Source: Dehalococcoidia bacterium UBA3254 (GTDB lineage Bacteria > Chloroflexota > Dehalococcoidia > Dehalococcoidales > UBA3254). Taken from it: DNA of 12,012 nucleotides. Below are positions 1 to 7,073 of the stretch, piece by piece; position 1 is the first letter of the stretch, and every line of letters begins with the position of its first letter. The notes below the pieces were generated by a model. The model worked only from the letters and a program-made list of their open reading frames with translations. It was not told the DNA's origin and did not search any database. The position numbers were made by a program, and so were the translations under genes. The stretch lies in assembly GCA_002362735.1 (NCBI GenBank), contig DEUU01000264.1, forward strand, positions 2,167 through 14,178. The letters run 5' to 3'.

Positions 1-172
1 AACGGAGCCCCCGGGAAACGCAGAAAGAGATTAACAGGGTTACCATCAGTAGTGGAATCATCAGTTTATCCGCTACGGATTTATTAGCTGCATTCAGCAC
101 TGCATAAAGCCAGCTGAACTCCATTCCCAGGATAGTAATATAAATGAAAAAATTCTTAAGATCTAACATCAT
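1..172 (-). CDS. N-terminus of a membrane protein, cut by the window edge (possibly transglutaminase-like)
   Basis: Reading the minus strand from the tandem ATGATG at 172-167 gives an open frame of 57 codons that runs off the left edge. The visible part starts MLDLKNFFIYITIL and holds two hydrophobic stretches (about residues 6-27 and 39-53), so the product is a membrane protein. Its start overlaps the stop of the upstream DUF58 gene (TGA at 171-169), which indicates one transcript and translational coupling. In many bacteria a DUF58 gene is followed by a membrane transglutaminase-like gene (TgpA/DUF3488), and the hydrophobic N-terminus fits that. The domain that would prove it lies outside the window, so this identity is only inferred from context. 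Either ATG could be the start. Confidence 0.6.
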   Translation of the reverse strand, partial: MMLDLKNFFIYITILGMEFSWLYAVLNAANKSVADKLMIPLLMVTLLISFCVSRGLR

Positions 173-1440
173 TTTTCTTCGGTAAGTATTTTGGCCGCCT
201 CTCCGGGTTCCCGGATATTAAAGACGGGAATATCCGGCAGGGAATCCTCATCCCTGATGTCTCCAATTTGGAATACCATCAATTTATAGCCGGATTCTTT
301 TAAATCTGCCAGCACTCCTTTGAATCTGGCCGGGATTTGTGCCAGAACAAAAATAAGAGTTGTGCCTAATGGGATATCTTTGCGCTGATCATGAAAGTAT
401 TCGGTGAATGATCCGCTCGAGTTCATGACCACTTTCGCCAGGGCTTCCAGGATTTGTACTAATTGAATAACCCCGCTTCCAGGTGGAATTCTGGCGGGTT
501 GGCCGGAGTCAACCAGTCTGGTATTTGCCCATAAACCGACCTGGCTGTTTTTTTCAATTAAATAGTTGGCTAATGAAGCGGCTGTACTTATTCCCAATTC
601 GAGACCTGCTTCATTCCATGTCCCTGAATCCTGGAAGCTATCCGCGGCTAAGAAAAGCCCTACTTTCAAGGTAGTTGTAGGTTCGAATACTTTAACTTGA
701 AGCTGATGTTGACGGGCGCTGGCTTTCCAGTGGATCCGTCTTAAGCTGTCCCCGGGACTATAATCTCTAATCCCAATGGTGCGCGAAGGATCTTCAAATA
801 TCCTTTTGTCGGATTTGGCTTCACCAACCGGGTAAAGCGATGGAATGGACAATTGGGAAAGTGTGAAAATACGGGGGTAAACGATAATATGGTCCGCTTT
901 GGATTCAATCTCCGTACGAGGGTAAAAACCGAAAATATCTCCCGAAGTAACAGTTAATGGGCCGAGTGAATAGTATCCACGTTTGTTACAGTGCAAGCGG
1001 TATTTCCAGTTGACCGCTGAATACCATAAAATGGATGTTGAATGTGAAATCAATCCAAAGCCGGGTTTCATTCCAGGTGGAAGGTCAGGGGCAAAAATTG
1101 AGGGGATTTCGTCGTGGACCTGTATCCAGGGCAAAGGCAGCAATTTCCGATTAATCAGACGTATTTTTAAATCTATATCTTCATCCGGAAAAACCCGGTT
1201 CTCGTTCAACTGTCGTTCGCAATATACGCTCTTGAGAGAATAATGGCTCCAAAATTTTGACAATCCGGCGGCCGATAAAGCTAACCCCAGCAAAACTACG
1301 ATCACGGTTTGCCCTGCCCAAGCAGCCAGGATGAGTAAAATTGCCAGACCTATAAGGCTAAATTTGTTGAGGAGAACTCCCGCTGGTTGAGTAGAGTTTT
1401 TGTTTTCTGAATCATTGGTAGTTGTCGAGTTAACGCTCAT
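169..1440 (-). CDS. DUF58 family protein
   Basis: A 423-residue protein. Residues about 25-62 are strongly hydrophobic and form one or two N-terminal membrane segments. The diagnostic DUF58 block is at about residues 220-255: RTIGIRDYSPGDSLRRIHWK followed by SARQHQLQVKVFEPT, matching the family pattern of R-Y-x-PGD-x-x-R-x-I-x-W-x-x-(S/T)-A-R. The following region resembles a von Willebrand A-like fold, as in other members. Proteins of this family are usually encoded beside a MoxR AAA+ ATPase and a transglutaminase-like membrane protein. No MoxR gene is visible here, but the overlapping downstream gene may be the transglutaminase partner. The biochemical role of DUF58 is not established. The ATG at 1440 is preceded almost directly by GGAAG, so the ribosome site is unusually close. 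No other good start is seen before the first membrane segment. Confidence 0.9.
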   Translation of the reverse strand: MSVNSTTTNDSENKNSTQPAGVLLNKFSLIGLAILLILAAWAGQTVIVVLLGLALSAAGLSKFWSHYSLKSVYCERQLNENRVFPDEDIDLKIRLINRKLLPLPWIQVHDEIPSIFAPDLPPGMKPGFGLISHSTSILWYSAVNWKYRLHCNKRGYYSLGPLTVTSGDIFGFYPRTEIESKADHIIVYPRIFTLSQLSIPSLYPVGEAKSDKRIFEDPSRTIGIRDYSPGDSLRRIHWKASARQHQLQVKVFEPTTTLKVGLFLAADSFQDSGTWNEAGLELGISTAASLANYLIEKNSQVGLWANTRLVDSGQPARIPPGSGVIQLVQILEALAKVVMNSSGSFTEYFHDQRKDIPLGTTLIFVLAQIPARFKGVLADLKESGYKLMVFQIGDIRDEDSLPDIPVFNIREPGEAAKILTEEK

Positions 1441-1463
1441 CTTCCAAACTTAAGGCTCCGAAT

Positions 1464-1476
1464 AGTAACTGTTACT
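1464..1476. promoter_or_regulatory. Palindrome AGTAAC-T-GTTACT over the predicted transcription start
   Basis: A perfect 6-1-6 inverted repeat lies just downstream of the predicted -10 of the DUF58 gene and covers the expected start point. This is a typical place for a repressor site. The binding protein is unknown. Confidence 0.35.
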
Positions 1477-1479
1477 TTA

Positions 1480-1507
1480 ATTTTAAAACACAGATTTACT
1501 ATTACAA
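1480..1507 (-). promoter_or_regulatory. Predicted promoter of the DUF58 gene
   Basis: On the minus strand TTGTAA (1507-1502) and TAAAAT (1485-1480) are separated by 16 bases, matching 4/6 and 5/6 of the sigma-70 consensus. Transcription would start near 1473, about 33 bases before the ATG. It is the best promoter match in the gap between this gene and the reductase. Confidence 0.5.
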
Positions 1508-1509
1508 TT

Positions 1510-1527
1510 CTACTCGTCTACGAGTAG
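1510..1527. repeat. Palindrome CTACTCGT-CT-ACGAGTAG upstream of the DUF58 promoter
   Basis: A perfect 8-2-8 inverted repeat sits directly upstream of the predicted -35 and 23 bases beyond the stop of the FMN reductase gene. As RNA it could fold as a 7-bp hairpin with a four-base loop. No U-run follows on either strand, so an intrinsic terminator is unlikely. An upstream regulator site or a 3'-end RNA hairpin remains possible. Confidence 0.4.
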
Positions 1528-1549
1528 CCGCGCAAATTTGGAAGGGGAT

Positions 1550-2116
1550 TCATCCGGGGTTGGAATTTAATTTTTTGGTCCAATCTATCAATGCCCGAAG
1601 CAGTTTCTTTATCAGATCTTTGGATATTTCGTTGTTTAGCTTGCCGTTTTCATCAAATTTTTGATTCGCAAACGTCAATATCACTTCAGGTTTGTTAATA
1701 GGATGCATATCCAGAAAAACGAAAGTCTGTCTCAAGTGATATTGAGCTCTGGCGCCTCCCAGAATTCCGGTCGAGGCGCTCATAACCGCTACCGGTTTAC
1801 CCTGAAAGGAATTATCAGTGGGTGGACGCGAAGCCCAGTCAATCGCATTTTTCAATACACCCGGAATAGAATAATTGTATTCAGGGGTGACAACGAGAAT
1901 AGCGTCTGCCGCCTTTATCCTGGCTTTAAATTGCGTGACTTTTTCCGGTCTTACCGGCTCGAGGTCTTGATTGTATCCAGGGATTCCATCCAGATCAAAA
2001 ATTTCCAATCTGGCGTCATCCGGGATTAGTTCAGCAGTCGCATTCAGCAAGGCTCGATTATATGATCCTTTTCTTAAACTCCCAGCGAAACCCAGGATAC
2101 TTACAGGTTTTGTCAT
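1550..2116 (-). CDS. NADPH-dependent FMN reductase family flavoprotein
   Basis: A 188-residue flavodoxin-like protein of the NADPH-dependent FMN reductase / chromate-quinone reductase (ChrR, YieF) family. The flavin phosphate loop is GSLRKGSYNRALLNA near the N-terminus. The family signature TPEYNYSIPGVLKNAIDWAS is at about residues 76-95, and KPVAVMSASTGILGGARAQY follows. These enzymes pass electrons from NAD(P)H through bound FMN to quinones, metals or other acceptors; the substrate cannot be told here. The ATG at 2116 is chosen because GAGGTGA lies 5 bases upstream. An in-frame GTG at 2125 is part of that ribosome site and is unlikely to be the start. The gene is alone on its strand, divergent from the dehydrogenase at 2232. 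Confidence 0.9.
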   Translation of the reverse strand: MTKPVSILGFAGSLRKGSYNRALLNATAELIPDDARLEIFDLDGIPGYNQDLEPVRPEKVTQFKARIKAADAILVVTPEYNYSIPGVLKNAIDWASRPPTDNSFQGKPVAVMSASTGILGGARAQYHLRQTFVFLDMHPINKPEVILTFANQKFDENGKLNNEISKDLIKKLLRALIDWTKKLNSNPG

Positions 2117-2154
2117 TATAGTCACCTCATATACATTTTAACTAATCTTGCGCA

Positions 2155-2169
2155 ATTACGCTTCGTAAT
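2155..2169. promoter_or_regulatory. Palindrome ATTACG-CTT-CGTAAT between divergent genes
   Basis: A 6-3-6 perfect inverted repeat lies between the FMN reductase and dehydrogenase genes, ending two bases before the -35 of the rightward promoter. It could be an operator that acts on both directions. No neighbouring regulator gene suggests what would bind it. Confidence 0.3.
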
Positions 2170-2171
2170 AA

Positions 2172-2199
2172 TTGAATTTTTTAGATAGAATAATATAAT
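2172..2199 (+). promoter_or_regulatory. Predicted promoter of the FabG-like dehydrogenase
   Basis: TTGAAT (2172-2177) and a perfect TATAAT (2194-2199) are 16 bases apart. Transcription would start near 2206, about 26 bases before the ATG, leaving room for the strong ribosome site GAGGAGGT at 2217-2224. Confidence 0.65.
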
Positions 2200-2231
2200 C
2201 ATATTTTGATTCAATCGAGGAGGTCTCCGGA

Positions 2232-2984
2232 ATGCGAAAGCTTATGAATAAAGTTGCCCTGGTTACAGGAGGAAGCCGCGGGATCGGGGAAGCCATCGTG
2301 TATGGTTTGGCAGAACAAGGGGCTATTGTGGGAGTTAACTATTGTCAAAACCGGGAGAAAGCGGAAAAGGTATGTGAAGTTGCACAGCAAAAATACGGAA
2401 CTGAGGCTATGGCCTTACAAGCCGACATCCGGGTGCCTCAGGAAGTTCAATCAATGGTGGAACATCTATTGAATAAATTTGAGCGGGTTGATATCCTGGT
2501 AAACAGCGCCGGGATTCTTATTTTTGAAAAATTGATAGACACTTCGCTCGAAGATTGGAATTCAATAATTACCACTAATTTGACCGGAGTTTTCTTGTGT
2601 ACGAAGGCCGTGCTGCCGTCGATGAAAAAGCGTCAGGAAGGGAGAATTATCAACATCGCCTCGGATTCAGCATTATTCGGTGACCCTGGTTTAGTGGCAT
2701 ATACTGCATCGAAAGCCGGTGTAATTGCTTTTACAAAGTCACTTTCCCGGGAAGTTGCCCGCGAAGGAATTCTGGTAAACTGCGTCGCTCCGGGACCGAT
2801 TCAGACCGATATGACAAAGGAAATATCTGAAGAATCAAAAAGTCTTAAATTAAGCACTTTGCCGCTGGGCAGGTTTGGTCGTCCGGAAGAGGTAGCTTCT
2901 TCAGTGGTGTTCCTGGCTTCTCCGGAAAGTTCTTACTTCGTCGGACAGACCCTGGGACCCAATGGAGGAGATGCCATGTATTAA
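2232..2984 (+). CDS. Short-chain dehydrogenase/reductase, FabG-like
   Basis: A 250-residue classical SDR. It has the cofactor loop TGGSRGIG (12-19), the NSAG motif (91-94), N116, S144, and the catalytic Y157-x-x-x-K161 in YTASK. Spacing of S144 to Y157 equals that of FabG. Length and the C-terminal FVGQTLGPNGG block also fit 3-oxoacyl-ACP reductase (FabG) and related NADP(H) reductases. No other fatty acid synthesis gene is nearby, so it may be a FabG paralogue acting on a different ketone or alcohol. The start at 2232 has GAGGAGGT 7 bases upstream; an ATG four codons later is in frame but less well placed. It is a single-gene unit with its own promoter and a terminator-like hairpin after it. 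Confidence 0.9.
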   Translation: MRKLMNKVALVTGGSRGIGEAIVYGLAEQGAIVGVNYCQNREKAEKVCEVAQQKYGTEAMALQADIRVPQEVQSMVEHLLNKFERVDILVNSAGILIFEKLIDTSLEDWNSIITTNLTGVFLCTKAVLPSMKKRQEGRIINIASDSALFGDPGLVAYTASKAGVIAFTKSLSREVAREGILVNCVAPGPIQTDMTKEISEESKSLKLSTLPLGRFGRPEEVASSVVFLASPESSYFVGQTLGPNGGDAMY

Positions 2985-3024
2985 CGCTAATGCCATATTA
3001 AAAAGTAACAGGAGGAGACTTCCA

Positions 3025-3077
3025 AAAACATACCCTCCGATGATATCGCCTGGTCAATTGGCGCCAGGTTATGTTTT
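3025..3077. terminator. Terminator-like hairpin between convergent genes
   Basis: AAAACATA (3025-3032) and TATGTTTT (3070-3077) form an 8-bp outer stem, and CCTGG (3049-3053) with CCAGG (3064-3068) gives an inner stem. A T-rich run follows the stem on both strands, so it could stop transcription from the dehydrogenase (plus) and from the phosphoesterase (minus). The large interior loop makes it weaker than a textbook terminator. Confidence 0.45.
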
Positions 3078-3098
3078 AATAGTCCCCATTTCGTACAA

Positions 3099-3824
3099 CT
3101 AAGGTCTTTTAATCACTTTATCTTCCCACCGGTCTTTCTTCCAGATCATTATATGAAACCCGGCGTCATCTTTTACTGCAAAGGTTCCACTGTGTCTCAT
3201 ATCGCCATCATCTAATAAAAACGGCAGTTCGGGCGATTCCTGAAGAAAAGGAAGGTGAGTGTGTCCCAGAACAATACCTTTATAATTGAGACCTTCCTCT
3301 TTAATCTTATTTTGTAGACTAATAGAAGCTCTTAAGTAGACAAGGTAGACAGCCATAAGATACTTCTCGCTAAAATCCTTTTGTTTCAGTTTGGACGGGG
3401 TTACTTTGGGATGAATCTTGTTCCAGAGCCATAAAAGCCAGGGAGGCAGATATTCCGTGGTTGGGTCGAATTCATGACCATGACAATACCAGATTTCTTC
3501 ATCTGCAAAGGGGTGAATGATACTGATAGGACTTATTGGATTCCCCAAATCAGGATTGTCGCGATATTTTGCGAGCTCATGATCGTGGTTGCCTGGAATA
3601 AATCGGGTAGGAATTTGTTTGGCCAGGTCTCGTAACTTTTGGGCCATCGGGTGGTTCAGACAATGGGAAAAACCGTTTTCTAAAATGTGAAACCAGTCTC
3701 CTAATCCCCAGATCTGGTCACCTGACCGGGAGTTCTGGCGGATATAAATGATAGCTTGATCCATAATTTCATATTGCGCATCTTTGTGGCCGATATGTAA
3801 GTCTGAAAGAATAAAGACTCTCAC
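3099..3824 (-). CDS. LpxH-like metallophosphoesterase
   Basis: A calcineurin-like phosphoesterase with the full set of metal-binding motifs in order: SDLHIGH, LGDWFH, GNHDHE, CHGHEFD and GHTHLPF. The arrangement resembles LpxH/COG2908 proteins, with a helical insert between HGHEFD and GHTHLPF. LpxH cleaves UDP-2,3-diacylglucosamine in lipid A synthesis, but no lipid A gene is nearby. If the host is a Chloroflexota member without LPS, the real substrate is a different phosphoester or nucleotide-linked lipid. The start is uncertain. GTG at 3824 begins the protein just before the first strand (VRVFILSDLH) but has only a weak GGGGA ahead of it. A TTG at 3866 would add 14 residues and has no ribosome site at all. 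It may be the last gene of the glycosyltransferase transcript, 129 bases downstream of 3954, or have its own promoter. Confidence 0.8.
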   Translation of the reverse strand: MRVFILSDLHIGHKDAQYEIMDQAIIYIRQNSRSGDQIWGLGDWFHILENGFSHCLNHPMAQKLRDLAKQIPTRFIPGNHDHELAKYRDNPDLGNPISPISIIHPFADEEIWYCHGHEFDPTTEYLPPWLLWLWNKIHPKVTPSKLKQKDFSEKYLMAVYLVYLRASISLQNKIKEEGLNYKGIVLGHTHLPFLQESPELPFLLDDGDMRHSGTFAVKDDAGFHIMIWKKDRWEDKVIKRP

Positions 3825-3953
3825 ATTTTTTCCCCGGTTCCCCTTCTCTAATGCCGCAGGGTTCAAATAATTTGTTGTCAGCTACATACGCAGGCAACGA
3901 TACCCACCATAGTTATTTTATACACTATTAGAGGATAGAGTGAAAAATGCTTA

Positions 3954-5138
3954 TTAAAACCGGAAAAAGACGGGTGTGAGGATAACAAACGAAGCGACGT
4001 GGAACACAAGAAAAGCGATTACGAGAGCAATCACAGGGACTTTGATTATTCTGGTTTTTGCTCTTACACGTTCCAGGGCTCCGTTCAGAATTAACCCCAG
4101 ACCGATGCAGAGGGAACCAACGGTTGGATAAAAATAATAGACGAAGCTTATCCGGTTTGTGGCAATGCTGATCGGTATCCAGAGCACGAAAGTGCTGAAA
4201 AACCAGGCGGCTCCAAAAAGAGCCGCGTCATTTCCTTTCGCCGCTCGATAAATCATGTAGAGGACTACCGGAATGATTACGACCCAGATTGATAGATTGA
4301 CGATTCCGTTGTAATGAGGAATAAACCAGAAAGCCATTGGCCGGTAGTTTAATAGCCATTCCCAAGGCCGGGCCATGGCCGGGTGGGAAGTATTATAAAA
4401 CGTCAGGCTTCCACTTAGAGTCAACATATCTTTGATGCGCGTTAGGGGGTTCTGGAATTGCTGCGTGATAATAAAATTAAACAGTGGTAAAAAGGCCACA
4501 AAAGAGATAGGAGCCATGATTATCGTCAAAGCGAACCATCTTGTTTGTCTGGTTTTGGTAAAAATCCAGTGAATCAACAGAACAGGAGCGGCCATCGCGG
4601 CATAAAGCTTGGCTAGAGCCGCTAAACCGATAAAGATTCCGGAAAGCAGATATTGCCGGTAAAGATAAAGTAAAAAGAAAGCCAGTGTCAGGGTCACAAA
4701 AAATACATCCAGCATGGCGATGCTGGCGAATAAAAACGTGAAGTTTTCAAAACTGAGCAGGAAGGTCGCGATATTAGTAGCGCGACGCGACATATTTAAT
4801 CGACGGCAAATGAAGAAGAAGAGAATGATCCCGATGGTCCCCATAGCGATTGAAGGGACTCTCCAGCCAATTGGATTATCACCAAAGAGATCAATCCCTC
4901 CAACGACGAATAACTTGCCCAGTGGAGGGTGTTCCTGCCTCAAGTCAACGTGATCATGGATAATGCTATAGGCATCCCCTTTTTCGGCTCCCTGTGCAGA
5001 CCCGTAATAATAAACTTCGTCCAGAATCGGGGTTTTTACCTGGTTGATAATACTGAAGTGCATTGCCAGAGTGATAATGACAATCGCACATAGCCAGAAG
5101 AATTCCCACCTGTAGATGCGAGCAAGAGTCTTTTTCAC
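3954..5138 (-). CDS. GT39/PMT-family membrane glycosyltransferase
   Basis: A 394-residue polytopic membrane protein with about ten hydrophobic segments. The first outside loop has the PMT/ArnT-type signature: LDEVYYYGSA with the acidic pair (D40, E41), and later EHPPLGKL. These mark GT39-type enzymes that move a sugar from a polyprenyl-phosphate donor onto a protein or lipid on the outer membrane face. It is shorter than yeast PMTs and lacks the MIR region, as many bacterial relatives do. The GTG start at 5138 overlaps the stop of the upstream polyprenyl-phosphate sugar synthase (TGA at 5137-5135), so the two are co-translated. This pairing suggests the upstream enzyme makes the donor. The acceptor is unknown; protein O-mannosylation is possible but unproven. 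Confidence 0.85.
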   Translation of the reverse strand: MKKTLARIYRWEFFWLCAIVIITLAMHFSIINQVKTPILDEVYYYGSAQGAEKGDAYSIIHDHVDLRQEHPPLGKLFVVGGIDLFGDNPIGWRVPSIAMGTIGIILFFFICRRLNMSRRATNIATFLLSFENFTFLFASIAMLDVFFVTLTLAFFLLYLYRQYLLSGIFIGLAALAKLYAAMAAPVLLIHWIFTKTRQTRWFALTIIMAPISFVAFLPLFNFIITQQFQNPLTRIKDMLTLSGSLTFYNTSHPAMARPWEWLLNYRPMAFWFIPHYNGIVNLSIWVVIIPVVLYMIYRAAKGNDAALFGAAWFFSTFVLWIPISIATNRISFVYYFYPTVGSLCIGLGLILNGALERVRAKTRIIKVPVIALVIAFLVFHVASFVILTPVFFRF

Positions 5139-6211
5139 TTCCAGGTCCAGAGCAGGCTAAATAAATAGTTCCAGATGAAAGCTATCAGGATACCGATAAA
5201 ATCAGAAAGAAAGATATTCAAACCAACACCGACTAACAAGGCGGCAACACCATAATTGATGGCCGCTCCGGACAAGCTTACCAGATTATATTTACCCAGA
5301 CGGCCAAAAAACGACATCGTTTTACCGGTACGCCTGTCGGCAAAAGTAAAAGAATCATTTAAGATGAAATTTGTAATTATCGAAACTTCAATTCCAGGAA
5401 TTAATTGAACATATTTATTCCAATCGGTAAACGCCGTGACCAATCTCAATACGCCCAAATTTACCAGTGTGCCGCTCAAGCCGACGCCGATGAACTTGAG
5501 AAGTCGGATCAGTTCTCCTGATCTTCTCATCAGGCTGAAGATATGTTTCAGATAGTCTATTTGCTGCCTGGCTTTCATTTTGCTCCGGCCAGAGCTGCGG
5601 TCTTCGAAGATGAAGGGGACTTCCACCACGTTTTGAAAATTTCCCATAACCAGCATTTCAAGCAGAATCTTGTAACCGATCGGCTTGAATTCGATCTGGT
5701 TCATGCCTTCTCGTTTAAACATGAAAAACCCTGACATAGGATCTTTAACTTTGCGGGTGGTTGGCAGAAAAACATGCGCTAAAGATAGAGCCCCTTTTGA
5801 AATGATTCGGCGGACCAAACCCCAATTAGGACAGCCCCCACCGGTAACATAGCGGCTGGCGACAGCCATATCCGCCCCGTTTTCTACCGCTTTTAACAAT
5901 TCCGCGTTGACTTCCGGCGGGTGCTGAAGGTCGGCATCCATAACCCCGATGATATTTCCGTTTACATATTTAAACCCGTGAAGCACCGCGGTAGCCAGAC
6001 CCCGTTCGCTCAAACGGACCAGGACTTTGACCGGATACTTTTCAGCCAGTTTTGCAGCAATATCAATGGTACCGTCTTTGCTGTTATCATCAACCAGAAG
6101 AATTTCATAGTTACGGTTGGTAAAAGTCTGGCTCAATCTTTCTACAAGAGGAACAATATTATCTCTTTCGTTATAAGTAGGAACGATGATCGAAATCGTG
6201 TTCTCAACCAT
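5135..6211 (-). CDS. Polyprenyl-phosphate hexose (mannose) synthase fused to a GtrA domain
   Basis: A 358-residue two-domain protein. Residues 1-230 are a GT2 glycosyltransferase of the dolichyl-phosphate mannose synthase type: ISIIVPTYNERDNI, LLVDDNSKDGT, the metal site MDADLQHPPE, then VKDPMSGFFMF and DRSSGRSKMK. Residues about 237-358 hold four membrane segments with the GtrA pattern, including NFILNDSFTF and a C-terminal FIWNYLFSLLWTW. The GT2 part would transfer mannose or another hexose from a nucleotide sugar to a polyprenyl phosphate inside the cell, and the GtrA part anchors it and may help flip the product. The gene overlaps the GT39 gene by 4 bases. The ATG at 6211 has GAGGGAG about 10 bases ahead. 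Confidence 0.9.
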   Translation of the reverse strand: MVENTISIIVPTYNERDNIVPLVERLSQTFTNRNYEILLVDDNSKDGTIDIAAKLAEKYPVKVLVRLSERGLATAVLHGFKYVNGNIIGVMDADLQHPPEVNAELLKAVENGADMAVASRYVTGGGCPNWGLVRRIISKGALSLAHVFLPTTRKVKDPMSGFFMFKREGMNQIEFKPIGYKILLEMLVMGNFQNVVEVPFIFEDRSSGRSKMKARQQIDYLKHIFSLMRRSGELIRLLKFIGVGLSGTLVNLGVLRLVTAFTDWNKYVQLIPGIEVSIITNFILNDSFTFADRRTGKTMSFFGRLGKYNLVSLSGAAINYGVAALLVGVGLNIFLSDFIGILIAFIWNYLFSLLWTWK

Positions 6212-6249
6212 TCGGCGGAAGCTCCCTCAAGTCTATGTTGTCTATTTGC

Positions 6250-6258
6250 ATTCTACCA
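6250..6258 (-). promoter_or_regulatory. Possible extended -10 promoter of the glycosyltransferase pair
   Basis: The minus strand reads TGGTAGAAT here, an extended -10 (TGn plus a 5/6 match to TATAAT). No convincing -35 lies 16-18 bases upstream. Transcription would start near 6243, about 30 bases before the ATG. Confidence 0.3.
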
Positions 6259-6339
6259 CAACCGTTATCTGGATTTCATACTCAAGCAGTAAGTTCAAAA
6301 TTGATTGGTCCTGATTAGATTACTAATGTTCAGAGTATT

Positions 6340-6348
6340 TGATATACT
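6340..6348 (+). promoter_or_regulatory. Extended -10 promoter placing the transcript start at the mntP start codon
   Basis: TGATATACT matches an extended -10 (TGn followed by TATACT, 5/6). A start site 6 to 8 bases downstream falls on the GTG at 6355. The -35 region (TTACTA at 6320-6325) is poor, as is common for extended -10 promoters. Confidence 0.5.
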
Positions 6349-6354
6349 TGATCT

Positions 6355-6927
6355 GTGTCATTGGCTGATTATTTTTCGCTGCTTCTTATTGCGGTAGGTT
6401 TGTCTGCTGATTGTTTCGCCGTAGCTCTCGGCGGGTGCGTTTCCCTGAAAAAATTCTCTAAATTACAATCATTGCGGACCGCTCTGGCTTTCGGCGTGGC
6501 CCAGGCGTTGATGCCGGTAATGGGTTGGGCTATTGGCCGGACGGTCATCGGATTTATTTCCGTTTATGATCACTGGATTGCTTTTGGTCTGCTTTTAATT
6601 GTAAGCGGCAGAATGTTATGGGAAGCTTTCCGTAAAAATGAAGATCGTCGGGAAGGTACGGACATCAGCCGGGGGTGGGTCTTATTTACCCTTGCGATCG
6701 CTACGAGTATCGATGCTCTGGCTGTCGGATTGAGTTTCGCATTTTTAAAAATGAATATCGTTTACTCCAGTTCGTTAATCGGAATCGTCGCCTTCCTGTT
6801 TACAATTCTCGGTTTCTTTCTGGGAAGAAAAGCCGGTAGTTTGCTGGGCCAAAGAGCCAAAATAGGTGGTGCGATTATCCTTATCATAATCGCAGTGAGG
6901 ATATTACTGAGTCATCTGCTGGTTTGA
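6355..6927 (+). CDS. mntP: MntP-type manganese efflux protein
   Basis: A 190-residue membrane protein with six hydrophobic segments in two homologous halves, the length and layout of MntP (DUF204). The two family motifs are present: LSADCFAVALGG around D19 in the first half, and TSIDALAVGLSF in the second. Both carry the Asp needed for Mn(II) export in studied members. The protein would pump Mn(II) out of the cell. The first motif has Cys20 where DAFA is usual, and a further Cys28. The GTG start has no ribosome site: the bases before it are GATCT, and the predicted -10 ends only 6 bases upstream. The message is therefore probably leaderless. There is no room for the yybP-ykoY manganese riboswitch often found before mntP genes. 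Confidence 0.87.
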   Translation: MSLADYFSLLLIAVGLSADCFAVALGGCVSLKKFSKLQSLRTALAFGVAQALMPVMGWAIGRTVIGFISVYDHWIAFGLLLIVSGRMLWEAFRKNEDRREGTDISRGWVLFTLAIATSIDALAVGLSFAFLKMNIVYSSSLIGIVAFLFTILGFFLGRKAGSLLGQRAKIGGAIILIIIAVRILLSHLLV

Positions 6928-7073
6928 GAATGCAAAATTATTATCGGAAGTAAATATCACCATTCGTCGTAAAGATTATTATATCAAATTCAGGCCAGAA
7001 TGGAGAAAGTCACCGCAATCATGCTTTTTAAGAACAAGCCCGTCAGGTGAAAATAAAAGCAGGCATAATAAGA

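Noticed and set aside
483..1243. Plus-strand frames inside the DUF58 gene
   Set aside because: They are antisense shadows without ribosome sites or family features.
1510..1527. Intrinsic terminator of the FMN reductase gene
   Set aside because: The hairpin is clear but no T-run follows it on the minus strand.
2117..2125. GTG at 2125 as the start of the FMN reductase
   Set aside because: That GTG is part of the GAGGTGA ribosome site for the ATG at 2116.
3040..3102. 20-codon frame starting at 3040
   Set aside because: It lies within the terminator-like hairpin. GGAGGAG at 3011-3017 is too far from the ATG, and nothing supports expression.
3825..3866. TTG at 3866 as the start of the metallophosphoesterase
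   Set aside because: There is no ribosome site before it, and the added residues are not part of the phosphoesterase fold. It is kept only as a possible alternative.
7000..7050. 16-codon frame after mntP
   Set aside because: It has no ribosome site and no recognisable context. The 6928-7073 gap shows only a weak GCTTTT/AAAAGC repeat and no convincing terminator.
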